Source: Streptantibioticus ferralitis
GTDB taxonomy: Bacteria; Actinomycetota; Actinomycetes; Streptomycetales; Streptomycetaceae
Assembly: GCF_029223525.1 (NCBI RefSeq)
Contig: NZ_JARHTQ010000009.1
Span: 124,001 to 188,000 of the forward strand
DNA length: 64,000 nucleotides
Direction of reading: 5' to 3'
The first letter of the stretch is position 1. The number at the start of each line of letters is the position of its first letter. Below the pieces are notes generated by a model that saw only the letters and a program-made list of their open reading frames with translations, ran no database searches and was not told where the DNA came from. Shown one piece after another: positions 17,965 through 26,448 of the stretch. The position numbers were made by a program, and so were the translations under genes.

Positions 17965-20244
17965 TCACTCGTTGGTGATCTCTTCGATCACCGTAGCGCC
18001 CAGTTCGCGCACGATCAGGTCGTGCCCGGTCAGTGCCGTGTCATCGAGATCGGGATCGTCCTCCTCCGGGATGTCGTCCTCGATCGAGACGCGCGGCGGC
18101 GCCTGCGGCGCGGGGGCGGAAGCCGACTGCGCCGGTGGTACGTGCTCGGGCGTGGCCGGAGGCGCGGAGCGCGCCGGTGCCGGGGTGGGGGCCGCCGGGC
18201 GTGAGTCGCCGCCGAAGCCACCGCCAGAGGTGCTGGCGGGTGCGCCGCCGCCGAAGCCGCCCTGGCCGCCGCTGGGGCCGCCGAAGCCGCCGGGAGACGA
18301 CGGGCCGCCCTGGCCGGGGCCGCCGGCGCCACCGGACGGATCGACGATCGCCTCGATCTTCCACTGCACGCCCAGCGCATCGCTGACGGCCTGCCGCAGC
18401 ACCTCGTCGCTGCCGCCGTTCACAAAACTGTCGCGGGCACCGGGGTTGGCGAAGCCCAGTTGGAGCGTGCTGCCGTCGAAACCGACGACCTGCGCGTTCT
18501 GGCTGAGCAGGATCCAGGTGAAGCGGCGCCGGTTCTTCACCGCCTCCAGGATGTCCGGCCACATCTGGCGCACCCGGGAAGGGTCGCCCACCGGCGGGGC
18601 GGCCGGGGCCGCCGCCGCGGGCTGGGCGGCGGGGGTGGCCGGTGCGGCGGAAGCGGCCGGGGTGGACGGCGCGCCCGCGCCCGGCCAGGCACCGGGACGG
18701 TGGCCGCTCTCGCCGCCCGACGCGGCCGCGGGGGCCGCGGACTGGGTACCGGTCGGCCAGGCGCCGGGGGCCGGGGTCGGGGCCGAGGCGGGGGCCGGGG
18801 CCGGGGCGGGGGCAGACGCACCGGCGTCGTCCGGCCGCTGCCGCACCCCGGTGGGCCAGCTGCCGGGTGCGCCCTGGGCGGGCGGAGCCGTGGCTTCCGC
18901 CGGCGCGGCCGCGGGGGGTCCCTGCGGCTGCGGGCCGGCGCCCGTGCCGGTACCGGCGTCGGGGCCGCCGGAACCGGGGCGGACCGCCGCGCGGGCCGCC
19001 GCGGGGCCGGCGGACACGCCGCCCGCGTGGGCGTCGCTCTGCGGTACGTAGCCGACCGCGGGCCCGGCGGCCGCCAACCCTCCGGTCAGCGCCTGCCGTT
19101 CCAGCCGGTCGAGCCGCGCCTGGACCGCGCGCTCGTCGTCGTACGCGGCGGGCAGCAGCACCCGGGCGCAGATCAGCTCCAGCTGCAGCCGCGGCGAGGT
19201 GGCGCCGCGCATCTCGGTCAGTCCCGCGTTGACCAGGTCGGCCGCGCGGCTCAGCTCGGCGGCGCCGAAGACGGACGCCTGCGCCGCCATCCGCTCCACC
19301 ACATCGGCGGGTGCGTCGATCAGGCCCTTCTCGCCCGCGTCCGGCACCGCCGCCAGGATCACCAGGTCGCGCAGCCGCTCCAGCAGGTCGGCGACGAAGC
19401 GCCGCGGGTCGTGGCCGCCCTCGATGACCCGGTCCACCATCTCGAACGCCGCCGCGCCATCGCCTGCCGCGAAGGCGTCCACGATGTCGTCGAGCAGTGC
19501 GCCGTCCGTGTAGCCGAGCAGGGCCGTGGCCATCGCGTAGGTCACGCCGCCCTCGCCGGCGCCCGCGAGCAGCTGGTCCATCACCGACATCGAGTCACGG
19601 ACCGAGCCCGCTCCGGCCCGTACCACCAGCGGGAACACGCCGTCCTCCACCGGGATGGACTCGCGGGCGCAGACCTCGGCCAGGTAGTCGCGCAGGGTGC
19701 CGGGGGGCACCAGGCGGAACGGGTAGTGGTGGGTGCGCGACCGGATGGTGCCGATGACCTTCTCCGGCTCGGTGGTCGCGAAGATGAACTTCAGATGCTC
19801 CGGCGGCTCCTCGACCACCTTCAGCAGGGCGTTGAACCCCGCCGAGGTGACCATGTGCGCCTCGTCGATGATGTAGATCTTGTAGCGGCTGGAGGCGGGC
19901 CCGAAGAACGCCTTCTCCCGCAGGTCACGCGCGTCGTCCACACCGCCGTGCGAGGCGGCGTCGATCTCGATCACATCGATGGACCCCGGCCCGCCGCGGG
20001 CCAGGTCGCGGCAGGACTGGCACTCGCCGCACGGTGTGGGGGTCGGGCCCTGCTCGCAGTTCAGACAGCGGGCGAGGATGCGCGCGCTGGTGGTCTTTCC
20101 ACAGCCACGTGGACCACTGAACAGGTACGCGTGATTGACCCGGTTGTTCCGCAGCGCCTGCTGCAGCGGGTCAGTGACGTGTTCCTGCCCGATGACCTCG
20201 GCGAAGGTCTCGGGGCGGTAGCGGCGGTACAGAGCGAGCGACAC
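17965..20244 (-). CDS. dnaX: DNA polymerase III subunit gamma/tau
   Basis: A 759-residue clamp-loader subunit. The AAA+ module has Walker A GPRGCGKTTSAR, a four-cysteine zinc knuckle (CLNCEQGPTPTPCGECQSC), DEAHM and sensor 1 ATTEPEKV. A very long Ala/Pro/Gly-rich linker (about residues 400-620) follows, then a conserved tau-like block (DILEAVKNRRRFTWILLSQN) and an acidic tail. The GTG at 20244 (VSLALYRRYRPETFAEV) is the family start; ten upstream codons are probably not translated. Whether a shorter gamma form is made cannot be told. It heads the dnaX-ybaB-recR series on this strand. Confidence 0.94.
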   Translation of the reverse strand: MSLALYRRYRPETFAEVIGQEHVTDPLQQALRNNRVNHAYLFSGPRGCGKTTSARILARCLNCEQGPTPTPCGECQSCRDLARGGPGSIDVIEIDAASHGGVDDARDLREKAFFGPASSRYKIYIIDEAHMVTSAGFNALLKVVEEPPEHLKFIFATTEPEKVIGTIRSRTHHYPFRLVPPGTLRDYLAEVCARESIPVEDGVFPLVVRAGAGSVRDSMSVMDQLLAGAGEGGVTYAMATALLGYTDGALLDDIVDAFAAGDGAAAFEMVDRVIEGGHDPRRFVADLLERLRDLVILAAVPDAGEKGLIDAPADVVERMAAQASVFGAAELSRAADLVNAGLTEMRGATSPRLQLELICARVLLPAAYDDERAVQARLDRLERQALTGGLAAAGPAVGYVPQSDAHAGGVSAGPAAARAAVRPGSGGPDAGTGTGAGPQPQGPPAAAPAEATAPPAQGAPGSWPTGVRQRPDDAGASAPAPAPAPASAPTPAPGAWPTGTQSAAPAAASGGESGHRPGAWPGAGAPSTPAASAAPATPAAQPAAAAPAAPPVGDPSRVRQMWPDILEAVKNRRRFTWILLSQNAQVVGFDGSTLQLGFANPGARDSFVNGGSDEVLRQAVSDALGVQWKIEAIVDPSGGAGGPGQGGPSSPGGFGGPSGGQGGFGGGAPASTSGGGFGGDSRPAAPTPAPARSAPPATPEHVPPAQSASAPAPQAPPRVSIEDDIPEEDDPDLDDTALTGHDLIVRELGATVIEEITNE

Positions 20245-20313
20245 GCATACGACGATATCGGTGCGCACCGACAACCGGTGCCGCGCCGGAAGATCTGCAC
20301 CGCCGGAGGGCGC

Positions 20314-20910
20314 TCAGGCCTTCTTCGTCCCGGCCGTCTTCTTGGCGGCGCGCTTCGCCTCCTGCTTGTGGGCGCGGACCTTGTCCAGCGACTCGGGCCC
20401 GGTGATATCGGCCACCGAGCGGTACGCGCCCTCCTCGCCGTACGGGCCCGCCGCCTCCCGCCAGCCCTCGGGCCGCACGGCGAGCTGCTTGCCCAGCAGG
20501 GCCAGGAAGATCTGTGCCTTCTGCTTGCCGAAGCCCGGAAGCTCGTTCAGCCGCTTGAGCAGTTCCCTGCCACTGCTGACATCGCGCCAGAGGTCCGCCG
20601 GATCGCCGTCGTAGTGCTCGACGAGGTACTGGCACAGTTGCTGCACCCGTTTGGCCATGGCCGCCGGGTAGCGGTGCACCGCGGGTTTCTGCGACAGCAG
20701 CGCGGCGAACGCGTCCGGATCCTGGACGGCGATCTCCCGCGCGTCGAGATCGTCGACGCCCATCCGCTGCGCGATGGTGTACGACCCGGAGAACGCCCAC
20801 TCCATGGGGACCTGCTGGTCGAGCAGCATGCCGATCATGAGGGCCAGCGGGTTGCGGCTGAGCAGCTCGTCGGCTTCTGGCTGCTGGGCGAGCCGGAGGG
20901 AGACGTTCAT
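20314..20910 (-). CDS. HhH-GPD DNA base-excision repair protein
   Basis: A 198-residue protein of the HhH-GPD (endonuclease III-like) superfamily, in Streptomyces often mislabelled HesB. PLALMIGMLLDQQVPMEWAF resembles the substrate-binding helices of the family, and the hairpin is LNELPGFGKQKAQIFLALL. No four-cysteine iron-sulfur cluster is visible. The lysine-rich C-terminus may bind DNA. The start at 20910 (MNVSLRLAQQ) is chosen from family length; an ATG two codons earlier is equally possible. It lies 69 bases upstream of dnaX on the same strand. Confidence 0.8.
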   Translation of the reverse strand: MNVSLRLAQQPEADELLSRNPLALMIGMLLDQQVPMEWAFSGSYTIAQRMGVDDLDAREIAVQDPDAFAALLSQKPAVHRYPAAMAKRVQQLCQYLVEHYDGDPADLWRDVSSGRELLKRLNELPGFGKQKAQIFLALLGKQLAVRPEGWREAAGPYGEEGAYRSVADITGPESLDKVRAHKQEAKRAAKKTAGTKKA

Positions 20911-21088
20911 CCTCATATGCTGGCAGTCCGGCTCGGCCGCCGGCTGACCAACACGCGCGGGACGCGACGCCGTCGACGTTCCCGCGACGGCCGGGGCTGG
21001 AGGAGCGGGTCCGCAGGAACGCCCCGTGCGCCCGCGGGTCGCACCGATCAGTGAGCCACGCCCTGGCCCGCGGCCTACACTGCATGAG

Positions 21089-22219
21089 GTGGACAGGCCA
21101 TCCAGTCCGCCACGGCAGGGCAAACGCTCCATCGAACCGGCCTCGAACCCTTACGAGACCCTCTCGACCCTTGCGCTGGTGGCCTTCATCGCGGCGGTGG
21201 TCGTCCTCGACCTGGCCACCAACCGGCGGGACTGGATCAGCGTCATGCTGCTGGTGGTCCCCGGCCTGGCGGCCAGCGTCTGCTCGGTTCGCCGCACCGC
21301 CGCCTTCGGCGCGCTCACCGTTGTGACCCTGACCCTGCTCTACGGCGTCTCACCGCGCTACGGGGACACCCTCGGCGACTGGCTGACGATCGCCGCCGCG
21401 GCCCTGATCTCGCTCGTCTGCGTCGCCGTCTGCAGATACCGCCTACAGCGTGAACGCGCCCTGGTGGAAGCCCGGGTCACCCTCAGAGCCCTGCAGCGCA
21501 CGCTGCTGCAGCCGCTGCCCATGCGAGCTCCGGACGTGGAGATCCACGGCTTCTACTCGCCCGCGAAGGCCGAGGCCCTGGTCGGCGGCGACATCTACGA
21601 CGCCGTCGAGTCGCCGTACGGGACCCGGCTGCTGATCGGCGACGTCCAGGGCAAGGGCCTGGACGCGATCCAGACCGGCGCCGCGGTACTCAGTGCCTTC
21701 CGCGAGTCCGGCTACTACCTGCCGACGGTGGCCGAGGTGGCGGACCGGCTGGAACAGGCCGTCGCCCGGCACAACCGTCGCGCGGCGCGCTCCGGGCAGG
21801 AGGAGCGCTTCGTCACCGCGCTGCTCGCCGAGTTCGCCGCTGACGGCGCCGTGGCAGTGATCGACTGCGGCCATGTCGCGCCACTGCTCGTCTCGGACAC
21901 CGAGGTCCGCGAACTCGAATGCGCCACCCCCGGTGTCCCGCTCGGCCTGGCCGACCTGGTCGGCCAGAAACGCGGCGTCCGGCACATCGACCTACGCCAG
22001 GGGGAACTGCTCGTCCTGTGCACCGACGGGGTCCTCGAAGCCCGCGATGCCAGCGGATCCTTCTATCCCCTGCTCACCCGGCTCGCCCACTACACCCCGG
22101 CCGAACCCGCTGTCGTCGCCCATGAGTTGCGCGCCGACCTGGAGCGGTATGTGAACGGCTGCCTCGGGGACGACGCGGCCGCCCTCGTCGTCGTCCGCCT
22201 GGCGCGGACCCGCGGCTGA
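21089..22219 (+). CDS. SpoIIE/PP2C-type phosphatase with membrane helices (1)
   Basis: A 376-residue protein. Several N-terminal transmembrane segments (between about residues 28 and 120) are followed by a PP2C SpoIIE domain: PAKAEALVGGDIYDAVE, LLIGDVQGKGLDA, VIDCGHVAPLL and LLVLCTDGVLEARD. The metal-binding aspartates in GGDIYD, GDVQGKG and CTDG are intact. Such proteins dephosphorylate anti-anti-sigma proteins in partner-switching pathways; the partner is unknown. GTG at 21089 is the preferred start; there is no clear Shine-Dalgarno, and a TACACT box 9 bases upstream could mean a leaderless message. It is a paralogue of the protein at 30683-31825. Confidence 0.85.
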   Translation: MDRPSSPPRQGKRSIEPASNPYETLSTLALVAFIAAVVVLDLATNRRDWISVMLLVVPGLAASVCSVRRTAAFGALTVVTLTLLYGVSPRYGDTLGDWLTIAAAALISLVCVAVCRYRLQRERALVEARVTLRALQRTLLQPLPMRAPDVEIHGFYSPAKAEALVGGDIYDAVESPYGTRLLIGDVQGKGLDAIQTGAAVLSAFRESGYYLPTVAEVADRLEQAVARHNRRAARSGQEERFVTALLAEFAADGAVAVIDCGHVAPLLVSDTEVRELECATPGVPLGLADLVGQKRGVRHIDLRQGELLVLCTDGVLEARDASGSFYPLLTRLAHYTPAEPAVVAHELRADLERYVNGCLGDDAAALVVVRLARTRG

Positions 22220-22307
22220 CCGGTGACGGCGGACGGCGGGTCCGCGGAACCCCGCGAAACCAGCAGTGGCCCAACTGCCCTCAGCCGGGCCGCTGCTGGC
22301 GCTCCCC

Positions 22308-23171
22308 TCAGATGCGGTCGGCGGCGATGAGCAGGTAGTGGAAGCTGCCCTCCCGGTACGCGGTGAGGAAGGGGTCCTCGATCCCGGTGGCGACCGAGCA
22401 CTTCGCGCGCAGTTCCCAGTACGGGATGGTCTGGGCGGTCAGGTCGATGACATTGATCGGGACGAGGTTGTTGGCGGTGAGCGCCTTGAAGTACTGGCTC
22501 CTGGGATGGATGTTGCAGGTGTAGTGCTCGTCGATGCGGCTGACGGCCCTGGAACGGCCGCCGGTGACATCGTTGTAGCAGCCGGTGATGCACACATAGC
22601 GGCCGCCGTACTCCAACAGCCGGGAGAACTCGGCGAACAGCTCGAACAGATCCACGTACATGGTGGTCTCGTTGGTCCAGATCGCCCGGCGGGAGCCGGT
22701 GTCGAACCCGGTGTCCAGCATGTTGCGGAAGTGGAACCGGACCTGGTCGGCCACACCGCGCTGGGTGGCCTGGTCGTTGGCGAAGCCGACCTGGTACTCG
22801 GAGATCGTCACCCCGTCCACCTGGCAGCCGAAGCGCTGGTTGGCCATGATGCTGGTGCCGCCGCGGCCGGAGCCCGCGTCCAGCAGGCGGTCGGTGGGGC
22901 CGATGTCGCCCAGGTGGTCGAGGAGGACGTCGGCCTGCGCCGTCTCCAGTCGGTGCAGCTCCTCGATGATGCGCTCGTCCCGGGTGTCCTGCGGGCCTTC
23001 CAGGACGGAAGGGTCGTAGTCCCCGATGCCGTAGTGGTGGTGGTAGAGGCCGTCGACCTCGCCGAGCCGTAGATTGACCGGGTCCTGCTGGTGGTTGTTC
23101 CAGTACGCCGCGACGGACTGCTGGTAGGCGGTGCGCAGGACGTTGGCGGCGGCCGGAGCGGTCGTGGTCAT
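22308..23171 (-). CDS. gppmt: Geranyl diphosphate 2-C-methyltransferase
   Basis: A 287-residue SAM-dependent methyltransferase. It methylates geranyl diphosphate at C2 to give the C11 precursor of 2-methylisoborneol. Landmarks are the N-terminal YWNNHQQDPVNLRLGEVDGL, YHHHYGIGDYD, SAM motif I LLDAGSGRGGTSIM, and NETTMYVDLFELFAEFSRLL. The protein matches GPP methyltransferase of the streptomycete MIB operon closely in order and length. It is the last of three genes on this strand, 94 bases after MIB synthase, and is presumably co-transcribed with it. Confidence 0.95.
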   Translation of the reverse strand: MTTTAPAAANVLRTAYQQSVAAYWNNHQQDPVNLRLGEVDGLYHHHYGIGDYDPSVLEGPQDTRDERIIEELHRLETAQADVLLDHLGDIGPTDRLLDAGSGRGGTSIMANQRFGCQVDGVTISEYQVGFANDQATQRGVADQVRFHFRNMLDTGFDTGSRRAIWTNETTMYVDLFELFAEFSRLLEYGGRYVCITGCYNDVTGGRSRAVSRIDEHYTCNIHPRSQYFKALTANNLVPINVIDLTAQTIPYWELRAKCSVATGIEDPFLTAYREGSFHYLLIAADRI

Positions 23172-23265
23172 CCAGAGAACTCCTTTTCGTCTGCGGGAAG
23201 GTGCGGCCGGCTGGTGCCGGGACCGGGCTCAGGGGGAGTGCTGCGGGGGCAGTGCGGCGCGCCGC

Positions 23266-24579
23266 TCAGGCGGTGTCGCCGCCGTTGTAGCGCGCGGTGC
23301 CGCTGTGCCATTCGCGGTTTCCGCCGAGCCAGGCCCATACGCCCGCCAGATAGCGGCGCAGCGCGGGAGACCCGGTGAGGCTGAGGGCGGCGGCCTCCGC
23401 CTCGAAGGTGCGGACGAGTTCGTCGTGGATCTCGACGCTGCGCTCGACCGCCTCCCTGAGGGAGCAGTTCTCCTGTGCGGCGATCAGCTGCGGCAGGTTG
23501 AAGTTGGCGGCGGAGTCGCCGGCCTCCTTGGCCATCGAGTACAGGTCGTTGACCAACGTGCTGGCGGTGGACGCCATGGTGACCGCGCGCCGCACCCGTG
23601 GTTCGGCGTACTCGGCGGACGACAGTTCATAGCCGCCCACCACGTCGGTGAGCGTGATGCACGGCAGGAAGCTGTTGAACTGCCGGGCCACCAGATACTC
23701 CCAGACCGGCGGGGTCCGCCCGGCGGTGCGCCAGGACGCCTCACCGTCGAAGGCCACGAACAGCACGCCGATCTCATGCCGTAGCCGGGCCACCTGTGCC
23801 CAACTGGCATACCGGGCAAGGTGTTCGAGTGCGGAGCGCAACGCCGCCAGCACCGGGTCCGCCCGCATCGCCCGCTCCAGGTCCGGGGTGTACCGCACCG
23901 GGAGATGGGCGGGGTCCACCGCCGCGTAGCCGACCACCAGGCGCGAGCCGAGCAGTTCCGGAGCGGCGCCGGCGGATTCGTCATCGCAGTAGTGGTCATC
24001 GGCGGCCCACTCCGCCAGCGCGCACTTGCCCGCCGCCAGCAGCCGGTCGGGGTCGTCGCTGTCGGGGTGGGTGAGCATGATCAGTCGGCCGAAGTCGGCG
24101 GCGCGCAGGCTGTCCAGCCGCCCGGCATAGATGCCGACGTCCGCGGCCCAGTCGACCAGCTGGTCGTTGACCTCGTCGCCGAGCGCCGGGTCGTCGCGCA
24201 CCGGAGGCGGACAGTACAGCTCGGGCACCGACGAGGTGCCCTTGGCACGACGCGCGGTGCGCGGTCGCAGGGCCGTCGCGCCCAACCCGGTCGGGCCGTC
24301 CGACAGATGGCGCACCCTCGGGCCGCGGCCGTGGACCGGGGCACCGGTCGCGAACGGCACGGCGAGCCGCGCCGCCGACGTACCCAGCCCGGCGGGGCCG
24401 GTGATGAGTCTGCGTGCACCCGACTGCGCCGACTCCTCGGCCCGGCCCGGCTGTTGACCGCCGAGCGCCCCGGGCAGGTGCCGTGGAGCGGCGCCTTCCA
24501 GACTGGACAGTACGGCGGCCACCAGATTCGCCAGGTCATGTGCGGCCGCGGGCGCGGACACGCGGGAGAGCAGGGACAC
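23266..24579 (-). CDS. 2-methylisoborneol synthase (class I terpene cyclase)
   Basis: A 437-residue terpene cyclase that converts 2-methyl-GPP to 2-methylisoborneol. About 120 N-terminal residues are Ala/Gly/Arg/Pro-rich and probably disordered. The catalytic domain has the Asp-rich motif DDHYCDDE at 194-201 and the second metal motif NDLYSMAKE at 344-352. The GTG at 24579 has a perfect AAGGAGG a few bases upstream, which settles the start despite a long open frame beyond it. It lies 53 bases after the encapsulin gene. Disordered N-termini of MIB synthases serve to load them into family 2B encapsulins, so this tail is probably the cargo tag. Confidence 0.95.
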   Translation of the reverse strand: MSLLSRVSAPAAAHDLANLVAAVLSSLEGAAPRHLPGALGGQQPGRAEESAQSGARRLITGPAGLGTSAARLAVPFATGAPVHGRGPRVRHLSDGPTGLGATALRPRTARRAKGTSSVPELYCPPPVRDDPALGDEVNDQLVDWAADVGIYAGRLDSLRAADFGRLIMLTHPDSDDPDRLLAAGKCALAEWAADDHYCDDESAGAAPELLGSRLVVGYAAVDPAHLPVRYTPDLERAMRADPVLAALRSALEHLARYASWAQVARLRHEIGVLFVAFDGEASWRTAGRTPPVWEYLVARQFNSFLPCITLTDVVGGYELSSAEYAEPRVRRAVTMASTASTLVNDLYSMAKEAGDSAANFNLPQLIAAQENCSLREAVERSVEIHDELVRTFEAEAAALSLTGSPALRRYLAGVWAWLGGNREWHSGTARYNGGDTA

Positions 24580-24632
24580 CGGTCCTCCTTCGTACTTGAC
24601 GGCCCGTCGGCGGCGGGAGACCCCACCGGACG

Positions 24633-26042
24633 TCACACCCGCGGACGGGCGACCTCGACGTTCTCCAGCACGCCGAGGGCGTCGGGAACCAGCACGGCGG
24701 CCGAGTAGTAGGCGCTGACCAGGTAGGAGATGACGGCCTTGTCGTTGATCCCCATGAACCGCACGTTCAGGCCCGGCTCGTACTCGTCGGGGATACCCGT
24801 CTGGTGCAGGCCGATCACGCCCTGGTCGTCCTCGCCGGTGCGCATCGCGAGGATGGTGGTGGTGTGCCCGTCGGCGATCGGGATCTTGCCGCACGGGAAG
24901 ATCGGCACCCCCCGCCAGGCGGGCACCTGGTGGCCGCCCACGTCGACGCTGTCGGGGTAGATGCCACGGCTGCTGCACTCCCGGCCGAACGCCGCGATCG
25001 CCCGCGGGTGTGCCAGCAGCAGCCGGGTGCCGCGCCGCATGCTCAGCAGGTCGTCGAGGTCGTCGGGGGTGGGCGGTCCTGAGTGGGTCTGGATCCGCTG
25101 GTCGTTGTCGGCGTTGTGCAGCAGGCCGAAGTCGCGGTTGTTGACGAGTTCGTACTCCTGCCGCTCGCGCAACGCCTCGATGGTCAGCCGCAGTTGCTGT
25201 TCGATCTGGTCCATCGGCTCGTTGTAGAGATCGGCGACCCGGCTGTGCACCCGCAGGACCGTCTGGGCCACGCTGAGTTCGTATTCGCGCGGGGCGATCT
25301 CGTAGTCGACGAAGGTGCCCGGCAGCTCGTGTTCGCCCTCGTGGCCCGCGGCGAGCTCGATCTCCGCCTCGCCCCGCTTGTTCATCGGCTGCTGGGCGTC
25401 CGCGATGAACTGCATGATCTGGTCGCGCAGTGCTTCCGAGCGGTCCGCGAGCTCCTGGAAGGCCGGCCAGGGCAGTACGAGGAGGGTGCCCGAGGTGACG
25501 GCCTTGGCGGTGCACAACCAGGACGCGTCGGCCTGCATCAGGGCCTCGTCCCCGAGGTGGTCACCGTCCGCCAGCACGCCCAGCACACTGGCCTCGCCGT
25601 ACTTGCCGAGGCCCACTTTGTTGATCTTGCCGTGCGCGATCAGGTAGACCTCGTCGATCGGCTGGCCCGCCTCGACGATCACCTCGCCCTGTTCGAAGTC
25701 CCGCTGGGTGAAGCGGGAGGCCAGCTCCTCCAGCAGCGCGGTGTCCTCGAAGCCGCGCAGCACCGGGACTTCGCGCAACGAGGGCGGCACGACGCGTACG
25801 TCGGCGCCGGTCCTGACGAAGCTCACCCGCCCGCGGCCGACCGCGTAGGTCAGCCGCCGGTTGACCCGGTAGGTGCCGCCGCTCACCTGGACCCAGGGCA
25901 GCATCCGGGTCAGCCAGCGCGAACTGATGCCCTGCATCTGCGGCTTGGACTTGGTGGTTGTCGCCAGGTTTCGCGCCGCGGCCGTACTCAGGCTGAGCCG
26001 TGTCTGGTCTTCCGCTTGTCCCGGCTCGGCTGCGATCGACAT
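24633..26042 (-). CDS. Family 2B encapsulin shell protein with cyclic-nucleotide-binding domain
   Basis: A 469-residue shell protein of the HK97-fold family 2B encapsulins, earlier annotated as Crp/Fnr or EshA-like. The N-terminal arm (1-90) includes [20 protein letters not shown]. An inserted CNBD spans about 95-205 ([31 protein letters not shown]). The rest is the HK97 major capsid domain with an E-loop-like [19 protein letters not shown] segment, [20 protein letters not shown] and a C-terminal [20 protein letters not shown] block. It should self-assemble into a cytosolic compartment around MIB synthase encoded directly downstream. The ATG at 26042 follows GGAAGGG. The CNBD phosphate cassette lacks the usual Arg. 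Confidence 0.92.
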   Translation of the reverse strand: MSIAAEPGQAEDQTRLSLSTAAARNLATTTKSKPQMQGISSRWLTRMLPWVQVSGGTYRVNRRLTYAVGRGRVSFVRTGADVRVVPPSLREVPVLRGFEDTALLEELASRFTQRDFEQGEVIVEAGQPIDEVYLIAHGKINKVGLGKYGEASVLGVLADGDHLGDEALMQADASWLCTAKAVTSGTLLVLPWPAFQELADRSEALRDQIMQFIADAQQPMNKRGEAEIELAAGHEGEHELPGTFVDYEIAPREYELSVAQTVLRVHSRVADLYNEPMDQIEQQLRLTIEALRERQEYELVNNRDFGLLHNADNDQRIQTHSGPPTPDDLDDLLSMRRGTRLLLAHPRAIAAFGRECSSRGIYPDSVDVGGHQVPAWRGVPIFPCGKIPIADGHTTTILAMRTGEDDQGVIGLHQTGIPDEYEPGLNVRFMGINDKAVISYLVSAYYSAAVLVPDALGVLENVEVARPRV

Positions 26043-26448
26043 CTGTTGCCCTTCCGTTTGGATGGCGGACCGCGGAAGGTGCACGCCGGGCCGATCAGCC
26101 TCGCCATGAACACCGTCCGCAATCAGAGAAAAGCGGATGGTGAGATCACCCTTCAATGGCGTGCGGTCGTGCGCTGCCGCGCTCAGCGCTGGTGAACACC
26201 ACCTGCCACCCCCCGTCACGCCCCCTTGGATCACGGTTGGCGGCGAACTGCTCGGACCACGGGCGACGGTCAAGGGCGGGCCTCCGCATGCGAAGTCCGG
26301 AATTTTATGTTCCGCTGGACGGGCTTGCTGATGAACGCGATCCCGCTTGCGGATGAACGCGGTCCGGGGCCAGGCCTTCCGCCACGGCATCACGCAAACG
26401 GGCGCCGAGAGCTATCCGACCCGACCTTCGAGAGGGTGGCTGGTCCTC
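26043..26448. promoter_or_regulatory. Divergent intergenic region upstream of the encapsulin-MIB operon
   Basis: About 400 bases without a convincing gene separate the encapsulin gene from the GH3 gene. It should contain promoters for both. The frame upstream of the GH3 GTG is open but has no signal sequence or Shine-Dalgarno. I see no recognisable operator. Confidence 0.45.

Noticed and set aside
24580-25515. N-terminal extension of MIB synthase to 749 residues
   Set aside because: The extension overlaps the encapsulin gene on the same strand and has no domain. GTG 24579 has a perfect AAGGAGG, and the resulting 437 residues match the family.
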